NCBI RefSeq assembly: GCF_932274485.2
Contig: NC_065880.2
Coordinates: 74,395,730-74,459,729, forward strand
DNA length: 64,000 nucleotides
Source: Patella vulgata
Taxonomy: Eukaryota; Mollusca; Gastropoda; Patellidae
Reading direction: 5' to 3'
Shown here: one piece after another, positions 1 to 12,400 of the stretch
How positions within the stretch are numbered: position 1 is the stretch's first letter
Layout: every line of letters begins with the position of its first letter
Made by a program: the position numbers and the translations under genes
The notes under the pieces: model-generated
What the model was told of the DNA's origin: nothing
Seen by the model: the letters and a program-made list of their open reading frames with translations, nothing else
Database searches by the model: none

Positions 1-450
1 AGCATTTTTTTAATGTAAAAGAAAAAAGATTTATTTTGTAAGAGTTACATTAATGGAGCTCTTCCAAAAGGGTCTGGATTATAACACAACCATGATTTAT
101 AATTCTAAAATTTTGAAATTTAATAAGAATTTCTTATGACAAATCCTTGCAAATTTAAATGAAAATTTCATACATTGCCTGGAAATGTAAATCCAAAATG
201 TAAATCGGCTGAAATCATTCAAAATGATATAAAAAATGTGAAATTCAACAGGGTTCTTCACTGAAAACTAATAAACAATCCTACTGAGTTTTAATACATT
301 CTATCAAGAAATCTGGCCTGTACCGTCTTCACAAGATTTTATGAGTTTGAAATTCTACAGGAAAATTTGCAATCAGAAACAATCCCTGCAAATTTGAAAA
401 ACAATAGTGTGCAGGAAATTCACAGAATATACGTTCACATTATATGAACT
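1..450. other. AT-rich intron of MORC
   Basis: No exon or recognised repeat is seen before the SINE-A copy at 451. The next MORC exon must lie left of base 1. Confidence 0.5.
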
Positions 451-3400
451 AGAGAGAAATAGGGTTAACGCCCACTTGATACAAACTAGGTCATTTTGGG
501 ACTAACATATGGTTCAATTTTATTTCAATAATTCGGTTGCGCTTAGGGGTCTTTAGCAGTTGGAGGAAACCAGAGGACCCAGAGAAAACCCTCGAGGTTG
601 GACAGACGACCCTACTCCTTCAACCTTGTCACATACAACCAGGGAATCGAAACCATGCCAGTTGACTCAATGACAGACCGTTATATGAACAAAAAAAAAA
701 AAAACGCCAGATAAATACCTTGTAGATGAAACTGTTGGTCCATCAGTTAATTCAGAAGCATCCTCCAACAAAGCCTGTAATGCATATTTATAAACCCAAA
801 TAATTATTTCTTTATACTGTTTGAATAGGATTTAGTAATTGAACACATTACAATAAACACAAAAGTTCTATGGATCAACAATTACTGAATTTAATTGGAT
901 CTCTGATTAAATGTAGTAATTGTTGATCATTTTTGATTATTTTAATTGTTTCTTTCTTACTGCCACTGAATACAATATGCATTTAGTACACATCTAATTC
1001 AATATGAGGGAGAGAGAGAGAGAAAGAGGGAAATGGGGTTTAAGATCCACTCGACATTAACAGACTAGGTTATATCGGAACTAACATTCTTTCAATAATT
1101 CACTAACACATAGGGTCTTTAGCAATGGAAGGATCCAGACAAAACCCATGAAGTTAGGCAGGCGACCCTACTCTGCACACCCAAACGATTATGGGCTTGT
1201 CATGTGAATAAATGTCTAATTAATAATTAATATAACATTTATAGCCAGAAAAACACCCTGCAATAGACTAATTCAGCTCTTAACATCATGCCTCTTTATA
1301 ATAATACTTACCGTTGTTTCAAAGTTTGAAACACGTAAACTTTCTGCAGCCTTACATAGCTCCTTTTGGTTTTTGTTTACTTGTGATTTCTTCATCTGTA
1401 ATTCTAAAATTAATTTCCTTTGATTAGCTTCTCTTTTCTTAGCATCTAGTAACATTCTTCTCAATCCCTCAGTTTTCTTTCTTTCTTGGATTTGTGTAGA
1501 TGTTACCTGAAACATGAAATGAAATGTGGTTTAACATCTTACTTTTCTGCACCGACTGGGCTAATGAAGAAGAGCATATGCCATGCCCGGAAAGTGGTGC
1601 TATGTCCTACTTCCAACTGTCAAGGGTTTATTTACGTGCGTGCCAATGTGTGCATGACCCTAAATTCCTGCATCACTGTCAAGGGGAAACCATGTCAGGA
1701 AAATTACGGTGAATTTTTTCAACCAATTATGGGATCAAACCCTGTATCTCCAGGTTAGTGAGCGATGCCTTACTCACTGAGCCACCTTGGCTCCCCAGAG
1801 TTTTATAACAAAATTATATAACATCAAGCTTGGAGATAAGGCATCTGTCAAACACACTGTCTGGCAAAGATTAATGCTTCGTCAGGCACAATTCATCTCT
1901 GGTCTGTGACTTTTGTCTAGCACAAATCTGTCTTTTTTTCTGTGTCTTTAACACATTCCCTAGACAAAATCAGAATGTCAGGTACTAGTTCATTAATGTC
2001 TGATTTTTTGTCAGATATAACTAAAATCAAATTCCTAGACCTTCATAACAATTACATGTTCAATAATCAACCATTCCTATAAACACCATGCTGAGATAAA
2101 TGAAATGAAATGGGGTTTAACATCCTACAGTACTGCTCCGACTGGGCTAATGAAGTCGGGCATACACCATACAGTGTGCCATGAGGGAAATTTTGTGCAG
2201 ACAGCGGTGTTACGACCTACCGAAAATCCTGATGAACTTTCTGGGCCAACACAGGGTTCGAACACGGGATCGAACACGGGACCTCCAGGTTAGCAAGCTA
2301 ACATCTTATTCAATGAGCCACCGTGGCTCGCACATGTTGCGATCAATGTAGCATCTAAAAACGATTTTACCGCATAGTGATTCTACAACAAAATAAATAT
2401 ATAAAAACCTCCCTCCTGGATCAGATTTTTGTGAAACATTTTCTGATAACTAGAATATTTTTTATTTGAATGGCCTGATTTTGCATACAGTTCTTACCTC
2501 TGTACATATCTGTTCAACTGTTTTAACTCTCTGCTTTAATTTTTCTTCCTTTTCAATTAATTCTTTTTCTTTCTTTATCAACATCTGATGCTATTAATAG
2601 AAATAAAAATTTAATATCAGCATAGTTTCCTTCTGTTATGATTTAAGGTAGGTTGCCAGAAGTTAAGTCTTCGTATACCAATAATGTGTATAACTTTGAA
2701 GTCAATTGGATAATAAGTTTAGCCTTTAGAGTGTCCACAAGCAAATGTGAATAATGGACGGAAGACAACATATGAATACATCTGTAACAAGTTATCTAAT
2801 AACAATGGATCTATCAAGAAATCAAGTACGTTATTCTCCAAGGAAGGTAAAAATATTTAAAATAAATAACTTACTCCTTCAACTCTTGTTTTTCGTTTTT
2901 GTTGTTCCCTGAAAAATATATAAACATTGGAATATAAAATATATAAACATTGGAATATAAAATATATAAACATTGGAATATAAAATATATAAACATTGGA
3001 ATATAAAATAATAAAACAATAAAATATATAACCATTGGAATATAAAATAATAAAACAATAAAATATATAACCATTGGAATATAAAATACAAGAGTATACA
3101 AAAAAAAAATATCATATGGCCACTGCAAACTCAGCAAATACAAGTTGGGGCTGAGATCTTGGATTCGATTCAATTCCTTTGTTGGATTAAAAAGTCCAAA
3201 GGGATTTTCCAGAGAGGTTTCCCATTAACTGTGATGCAGGTGCAAAAGAAATTGACGCATATGCAAAAGAACCATTGACAGAATTTGCAAAAAATAGCAG
3301 GTCTTAGCACTTCTGTCTAGGTAAAATTTTCTTGTGGCTCACTGTAAGGCAGAGCAGAAAAGTGTGACATTAAACAAGTTGCATCCATAGGGTATGTTTC

Positions 3401-6400
3401 AATCGATTACATCTGTCTGATTTTGTCAATCAACTTTCTTGTCTATTTTTTTTTTTCAAGAACTATATACACAAATAAGAGAAAATTTTCAGAGAATTAT
3501 TGATAATAAAACTTGCCAGACAATGAAGCTTGCCAGACAGTATAATATATGGTCTCAGTAGAGTCTGTACAATGAGTGACCACAATAAAACGTGCGTTCC
3601 AGTCATTGTTTTTTTGTGGCGCGCGATCGCTCTCGAGCGCCTGTCGCGCACCCGAATGTCGACTGAGGGGAGGTTTTTCTCCCTCACTTTAAAATTGAAA
3701 ATCGCTCTCCATATTTGTAAATCATGGACATGTATTTGGGTTTTTTTCAAAAGAGTGTGAAAGACTCACATTCCGAGCGCCACCATGCTGTCATTGTGAA
3801 CATTTATTTGGTGTATTCGATTAGTATAATGTGATCGCACAAGCTAATAAAATTCTGATGAATATGTTGCTAAAAATAGATGGCGACTATGCACCATTGG
3901 TTAATTTAACTGAAATGAAAAGTAAAACTCTCGCGAGACGTGAGAAATTACGAGAGATGGCACGTGAAAATTTCCAATGAGAATAATTCCGGAAGAAATA
4001 AATTATATTTTAATTGAATTTTCAAGCATTTATGATTATATTTTGAATAGGGGTTATGTTTTTAAACAAAATTTATACAAGCTATATATATTTAGAAATG
4101 TCGACAAGTATTTCTATTGGAATACCGTATGTACTGTAGTTATAGACGACAGTAGAAGTTTGACTTGACCGTACGACTACGAGTGCTATTTAGCAGACGA
4201 TGTTTATTATCATTTATATGTAACCAAGAATGATGACCCTTACACGCAGTTATTGATCTTCAGAACCATTTCCCATACAAACAACCAATCACTCTCCATA
4301 ATATCAGATCATTCTCCATAATTTCTAAATCACTCTTCTTAACGAAACTGGGAGAGCTTTTTTGGGGGAGCGATTTTTTCAATTTGTTCATTAAGGGGAG
4401 ATTTTTTCGGCTCTCCTCTAAAATACAAAAAACAACGACTGGCGTTCGTAATGATATATAAAACAGTGAGTGAAGAGGGAGCAAAATGAAGGTGTGGATA
4501 ATCAAAGACCATAATAAAATGAGAGTTCATAATGAAATATGAAAATCTGTTATGTCATACAATGAAACTTACATTTCTTTTTTAAATGTTTTTTGATATG
4601 ACGCATGTTGTAAAGAGAGATCTTCATCTTCTGGTTCTTCTATAATTTCACATCGACTAATAAATAAAAATAGACGAACAAAGCAAGGAAATAAATAACA
4701 GATGATTCAAGCAAATTCATGTGTATCATAAAATGATTGAAATATTGTCTTGATAAGAAATTAATCCCCAATCCATTCCATTTATGACTCTAATATATAA
4801 AGCTGTATTATAAATAAATCTTCCCAAAATAATTATTGACAAAATATCACATCTGTGACAAAACATGTCCTTAATTTGTTCCAAACACGAACTGTTGAAA
4901 CAGTGTATATCAAGACAGACTGTTTATTGCTACCTGACCAACCCTAAATGTTTTTAGCCCAAATTGTCGACCCTTACGCTTTTCTTCTCCTTTCCAAGCC
5001 AGGTCCCATAAATTTGTCTGGGCGTTTTTTCTTTCCTGGCTGACTGTTTACAGTGAGGCCTAAAGACAAGAAATACCTGTTTATTGTTACCCGACCAGTC
5101 CTGTATGTTTTAGCCCATATCGCTAAACCCAATGTTTTTCTCCTCTTGTCTGGACCTGGGGTTTTTTTTTTGGCTGACTGATTGTAATATTGATGTGTTA
5201 TTCAGTAAATCTCTTCTGTACTGGAGCGGTTATTTGATTATAACTGTCCCCTCTTATCAAGAAATCTACAACTTACTTGTGTGAGGCATCAGGGTTCATA
5301 TAACAATACCATTTATCTGGTAACTGTCTGTTGATACCATCTGGTAAACGTCGCCATTTTAAACAATTATCACACTGGGCCCACAACCAATCTGGATTGG
5401 CTCTATAAAGATATAGGAAAATATGTAAGTATCATTACATGAGATTGGACAGGCGACACTATTCCTTGTCATGTACAAGCTGGGAATCAAAACTGTGTCA
5501 CTTGACTCAATAACTGAAAGTATAGGAAATGGGTGTGGATCCTTTGGGACATTTCTTCAAGTGTGAATCCATATTCATTCAAAAACTTTTCTAGTGGCAT
5601 CATTTTTGTAACTATCAGAATCAGTCTTGAAATGCTCAATTATTTTTATTATAACATATCTGTTCGTGTGTTCTTCGACATTAAAGGGTACTGCAACATA
5701 GGATGCAATGATACATTCATAAACAATCGTGATTAAACATGATTATTGCAAAATAAAAAATTGCAATATCTTGGATTATCGTGATGAGATCATTTATTGT
5801 GATAATTCAAATAATCGTCCTTGAAGGATTTATTATCGCAATTATTAAAACTAATAAATGTGTAAACAGAATCAAAGCTTTGTTCGGCAGTCATTTTTTC
5901 TAACAGAAATAAAAGAAACATCATCCAGACGCATAAATTGTATATAACAAAACTGCCGACTTCATAATCGATGGTCAACAATCAGGCCATGGGAGTTAGT
6001 TTCTATGGCAACAACACTCTAATCAACACAGCGTGCAGTGGGGTAACTAGAAGAAACTGTTTGCACAAGATGTTTCATTATGCTAGTGTCATTTTGACGA
6101 GAATTTGGTCGAAATAATACGAAGTATTTTCCAAATTTTATAAATTTGATTCTCCCAAATCATAATTTGCGATTATTATAAAAATAATCATGATATATCG
6201 TGATACAGCGATTGTTGAGAAAATACGTGATTATTTAATCACCTGACCCAATAATTGTGATTAATCCCAATCCCCAGGGTTTGACTGCATCCTTAATTGC
6301 AACCGATATCAGTCTGTTATGTTTCATATCTGCAAAATGTTCTTAATTCACTTTGTAAAAGTATGTTTGCTCTCTATCATGTCTTGTTTTTAACAGGGAA

Positions 6401-9400
6401 TAAGTAATTAGGTAGACTATACCTTAGGAACTTAAAACATTACGACTTGCTATTTTCGTCTAATTTGCTGCAACTATGTCCTGATTGACAGTGACACATT
6501 GTTTGATTAAATTAAGGACCTACATTCCACTCATTTGTGGATACCTGAGTAGGGTTGATCAGTCTCGCTCTTGTGGGTGAATCTTTTAGTAGTTCTTTCT
6601 AAATTATGAGATTGGATTTTTTTCTGCACATTTCTAAACCAGATATAATGTAATGAATAAAATAAATTAAAAACGACTTACCCTAGATTAGTAGAAACAG
6701 AATTAGAACCTGATTTCTTCTCATTCCAGTATTCATTAGTTTTAATCGCTAATGCTGACATAAAAGTACTGGAATACAGATAGTTTCAATTTAAAAATTA
6801 CAAATTGTTATCATTATTCTTGAACAAAGGTTACATCTTTTTCAGGATATTTGGGGTGGGTGGTCAGTTGGTCTCACATTGTGTATTAGATCAACAGATT
6901 ATAAAGTTTATCACAGAGGTATGGCTTCGATCCCATCTTGTATGTGACAAGGAATAGCGTTACAGAAGAAGTGAAAAGAATTGAATTTTTTTTGTTAATG
7001 TGATCTTCATTAGAATACATTTTCTATCCACCAATAAAAAACAAAACTAAAGATTCACGCAAGGGCGGATCAAGATTGGCATCGAAAGTATCAGATCTCA
7101 TCTTCATATTGACTGTTGCAGTGACAACGAGCGAGCACTAAAGGTGCAAAAAGTACATGACAGGAGGTCTAAGGAGCCTACCGCATAAAATTTGAATAAA
7201 TGGAACGCTGTAGATGCCATTTCTGATAGAGGCGGATCAAAGACTTTTAGCAGAAGGGGTCCCAATTATATCAGATCTCCATACTGACTGTTGTAGTGAC
7301 AATTGGCAAGTGCACACATCCGGGGTCTATCGCTGGAAATTTCGATAAAAGGAATGATGTAGATGCCAGATCCGTGCACGGTCCAACACACTTGCTAGTT
7401 CATACTTACTTGTAACGCTCATCTTTGTTAAAATCTTGTTTGTTGTGGATTGGTTGTAAAAAATTGACCTCTACAACTCCAACTACACCGACACCAAGGT
7501 CATTGGGTTGTTTCTGGTAACCAACCTTTTCAAAGGCTTTGATCAGTCGATTTTTGTGGTACATCATAATACCATATTCTTCATTACTACTTTCCGAACA
7601 AGTAAAGCCATAGGTTATTTTCAATGGTTTATCCTGGACTTTGGTCAAGAAGCATAAACATTTGGATTCTAAAATAGTCACTGACTGCATGATATCGGTT
7701 ATGCAATGACTTCATATGCAAACTGACAATTTATATATCATATTTCATGGTATTAACAAAACATCACCTGAAGCTAAAATCTCAATTTTCAAATCTATGT
7801 CAAACTGTGACAGTATTCTAGGGCTAATGAAGACGGGTATATGACAGAAGGTGCATACATGATGGAAATTTTGCCTGGAGAGCGATTCTATGCCTACCTT
7901 TCTTTCAAAATTAAAATTGGTAGGAGTTCTTTTACGTGCATGCCACCGGGTACACGGGACATCAGCTAGACACTATTCCTTGTCAGACCCTCAATTCTGC
8001 ATCACTGAGAATGGGGAGCCAATTCCAAGCTACTTTCTCGGATTGAACTCATGACCTTCTGGCAAGCTAACCAGGAGATCTCGGATTCATGACAGTGTTG
8101 TTCGAGACAGTTCTTTTACGTGAACGCCAATGTGTAAACAGGACATCAGTTTTTCATCCCATCTGAACAACTAGACACTGTCCTTGCCAGGCTCTCCATT
8201 CTGCACCACTGACAAGGAAAAATTGCATCCAAAAATCCTGAGAAACTTTCTCTGCTAACACCAGGAGCAAATGCAAGACCCCCTGTTTAGCGAGCCAGCA
8301 TCATACTCATTGACCCACCACGGCTCCCCAGTCAAGTTTGTTTTTCAGTTTTTAAAGGATACAAGCCAATGTGGTTTATATCTGTCAGTTTCAGTTTGAG
8401 ATAAACTTTTACAGATTAACTTGGTTTTAACTTTCTTTCCTCGTAACACAATCTTCATCCTTGGTTTTAAAAATAAAATACTGCAATATTCCTGAAATTA
8501 ATAAAGTAATTGTGTTTATTGGCCATTTTAATCAATCAGCATTTCTGGCATATTTCTGGCAGAATTAACCCAGAAAGTAAAATGAAATGGATGAAATGGA
8601 GTAAACCTGAAATGTCCTGGTCAGCAAGCCTGTATCTTACCCACTCCAAATTAATGAACACTTCACAAGGTCATTTCAGGACTAACATATAGTTCAATTT
8701 TATTTCAATGATTCTCTTGCGTGGAAGGAAAACTGGGGACCTACTCTTGTCACGTACAAGCAGGGAATCAAAACCATATCACTTGACTCAATGACAGGCC
8801 TTATGATCTAAAGCAACCCCTCGAATACTGCTTTTATCACCTTCATATTATTAAAGAATGAATGAAATGTAATGGGGTTTAACATCCAAATATTCTGCAC
8901 CAGCCTGGCTAATGAATACCAGCAGACGTTTTTCATGACATCTAAAAGACAAAACAGCTGTCTTTGTCATACACGACTGGCTGGAAAAATAAAATACTGA
9001 GGAACTTGCACTGTAACCCGGGTATCATTTAATCTTGTGTATCAAGCACTAATTTCTTTCACATTCCTTTAATATCAAATCTTTGTTTAATCATTTAAAA
9101 TCACCCAAATTCATCTAATTTGTACTTTAAACTGTATAGTACAGTTTAAAGCTGACTGATTAATTTTGATAATGAGTATCCATCCAATTTACAAGAATTT
9201 AATCATTATACACCAATAACCAATTGGGTTGTTTATTTTTTAACAGTGATCGAGAATTTAAATGCTTGTAAATTAGACACTCATTATCAAATTTAAATGA
9301 TCCGCTTTAAACTGGACGCAAGTACAAATTAGATGATTTTGGTGATTTTAAACGATTTTTTACAAATTTTTAAACAAAGAATTGATATTGAATGAATGTG

Positions 9401-12400
9401 AAAGAAATTGATAAATACACAAGATTAAATAATGCCCGGATTACAGTGATGCTTGACCAACAATTGTATCAAACCTGTGATCTCGTGGATAGTGAGGAAG
9501 CATCATACGAAAATAGACATTAAAGAAATAATTTGCCAAATATCCATCAAAATTTTTATGTTTTTTACATAAAAAGTTTTAATCGAATGGTACCTACTCT
9601 TAAAGATATACAGTACAATGGCACAGATTCTTGTACAGGACGATACACAGATGTCAAATCAATTTCTAAAGTCTGTGGATTCAATATATCTGTTGGATCA
9701 CTCTCAAAATCCAGCTCAAGCTTTCCTGTGTTGTCTCTGGAAAATAAATGATTCCTATAAGTCGACAAAATCCTTCTACAGCATTTAGCAATTGAATATA
9801 ATACTAAAACTAAACACAATTTAGTTCACATTGCTTACTTGCAAACGACAACAGGAACTTATGAAATGTAGTGTGAAATAAACTCAGTGATTGTTTTCCA
9901 TATAAATTGTGTTTTAATATAAGTCGACAAATTATTGATTAAAATAATATTTATATTTTAAAACTGAAAGAAAAAAAAATGTGCATGATGGCACAGTTAA
10001 GGCATAAAATATGAAATGAAATGGGGGTTTGCTTAACGTCCTAATTTTCTACACCAACTGGTCTGATTAAGACAGGCACATGCCGCAATGCCTGCTATGA
10101 GAGATATTTTGCCCAGACAGTGGCGTTTCTGCCCACTGTCCATTAAAGATCCAACTGTCAAGGGTTCTTTTACAAACATGCCAACATGTACATAGGAACT
10201 CGTTTTTTTGTCCCATCCAAACAACTAGACACTGTTTCTTGCCAGAATCTCCTTCCTGCACCACTGACAATGGGAAACCAGGACTGAAAAATCCTGTGAA
10301 CTTTTTCAGGCAACAGCAGACGTGGAACGTCCAGGTTAGTGAGCCAGCACCTTACAGTACATACTGAACCACCATGCTTCCCAACAAATATAATGAAATG
10401 GGGTTTAACAGACAACAGCACTACAGCCTACTCTTATATCGGATTCCAACTGCCAAGGGATCTTTTATGTGCAAGCCGATGTGTACATGGGACCTCTGTT
10501 TCTCGACCCATCCGATTGACTAAGACGGCTGTCCTTGTCAGACCCTCTATCCTGCACCACTGACAAGGTGAAACGTCCCTGGAAAATCCCGATTTACACT
10601 GGGATCGAACCCACGAACTCCAGGCTAGCGAGCCAAGCGTCTTACTCACATACATGTAGCTATCGTGGCTTCTGGTTACCAACATAAAGTATAACTAATT
10701 TAAGATGCATTATGTAAGAGCCAAATCTGCCAACTGCATGGTCTATTTTCTGGCTTCAAATGGTATATAAATTTTTATTTAAACATTTATTAACATGACA
10801 AGCCCATAATCAATGCTCTGGGCCAGCGGATGGCCCCAATTTTAAGTAGTCTTGATTGCCAAGCACTGTTGGTATGATAATAAACTTACGCTTTAAGATT
10901 ATAGAGAATTATTCTTGTTCCTGTTTGTAGATCTGACAACTCTTCAAGTTCTGCTAATAAACGTTCTTCTGTGTTGAAGGAAGAAAATGATGTAATGGCT
11001 TGAATATTATTGACTGTTTCTACCGACTCAGATCGCTTCTGTTACATGTGTTAAGGTATGGTTTTTTTTTCTGATATAGTAAAGGCTGTAATCGAGGTCA
11101 TGACCTTTGATCAGTGAAATTTGTTGACCTGCCCTGATCTGATAACCTTTGTGTTAAAGTTCAAGTTCAAAGGTCAGAAAGTTTAGCAGTTGAAGGTCCA
11201 ATCCACTAAATTGAGAACAAAGTAGTTCGATAGAAAATGTAAGTATGTTTTCAAGCAGGAAAATGCTAGAAATGAACCATATGGAGCACTGACAACTATG
11301 TTTTATAGAAAGAGAGAGAGAGATATGGTGTATAACGTCCACTCGGGACTGACATTTGATTCAATTCTATTTCGATAATTCACAAGCAGCGGGAGGAAAC
11401 CAGAAGACCCAAAGAAAACCCACAATGGTGGACAGGTGACCCTACCCCTTGTCACGTACAAGCAGGGAATCGAAACCACACCACTCAATGACAGATCTTT
11501 GGAATTCACATGCACATGTTAACCACTAGACCACCCAAACCCTCGACTGTTTTATAATCAGATCACACAACAGGGGTTGTGTGATCACCGCATAAAAGTT
11601 GTCAACATGTCCACAATATAGACAGGTATCTTGGATGACAACTTTTGGCACTAGATTTTACAAGGTATATGTAAACATGAACAAGGGACATCACTCTAGA
11701 AGAAGTAATTATAGAAAGGGTATATAAAAAGGATATTTGTAATACTGTTCCAAGTAACTAAAGGCACAACTACGGTTTCTGCCTTGGTTTTACTAAGGAA
11801 TGTCTGTGACAACATTCCAACACTCATTTCCTTCAGATGATGAGTAAATACTAAAACATCTTTGGCAATTCTCATAGATCCTGATTTAAAACCATTTCCA
11901 TAGTGACCAATAGGCTTGTGTCCAGATTTTGACTCATATTTTGCTTTTTCACAAAATCCAAAACTATAAAAAATAAACAGGAATTTTAGTGACATCAAAT
12001 AATGCAAAGAATGGTTTGATTTGATATCTACACAAGATTTTATTGTCGTGATTCGTGCCGTTTGTTGTCCTCACCTTAACATTTTTAACAACCTATCAGC
12101 ATTCAATCCAGCTCCATTATCAGTGAAAGTGAGGCAGGTTTTACCACCTTCTTCCATCTTATCAATCCATAATTCAGAAGCATTAACATCAGGATCATAG
12201 GCATTGTCTAAAAAAAAAAAAAATGAGATTAACGTCCATATACTCATACAAAACATACTTTTAAAATTTTTGAAGAATAAATGAATGAATTGGTTTTATG
12301 ACACATCAGCTCCAACTGGGCTATATTGCACCAAACATATGGTGAATTGAAGAATAAAACTGCTTAATTCTATGATGCTAGACCGTTGTTATATGAAATG

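Noticed and set aside
2871-3173. Hydrophobic repeat peptide ([13 protein letters not shown] type)
   Set aside because: Produced by the AT-rich 23-bp tandem repeat, not a membrane protein.
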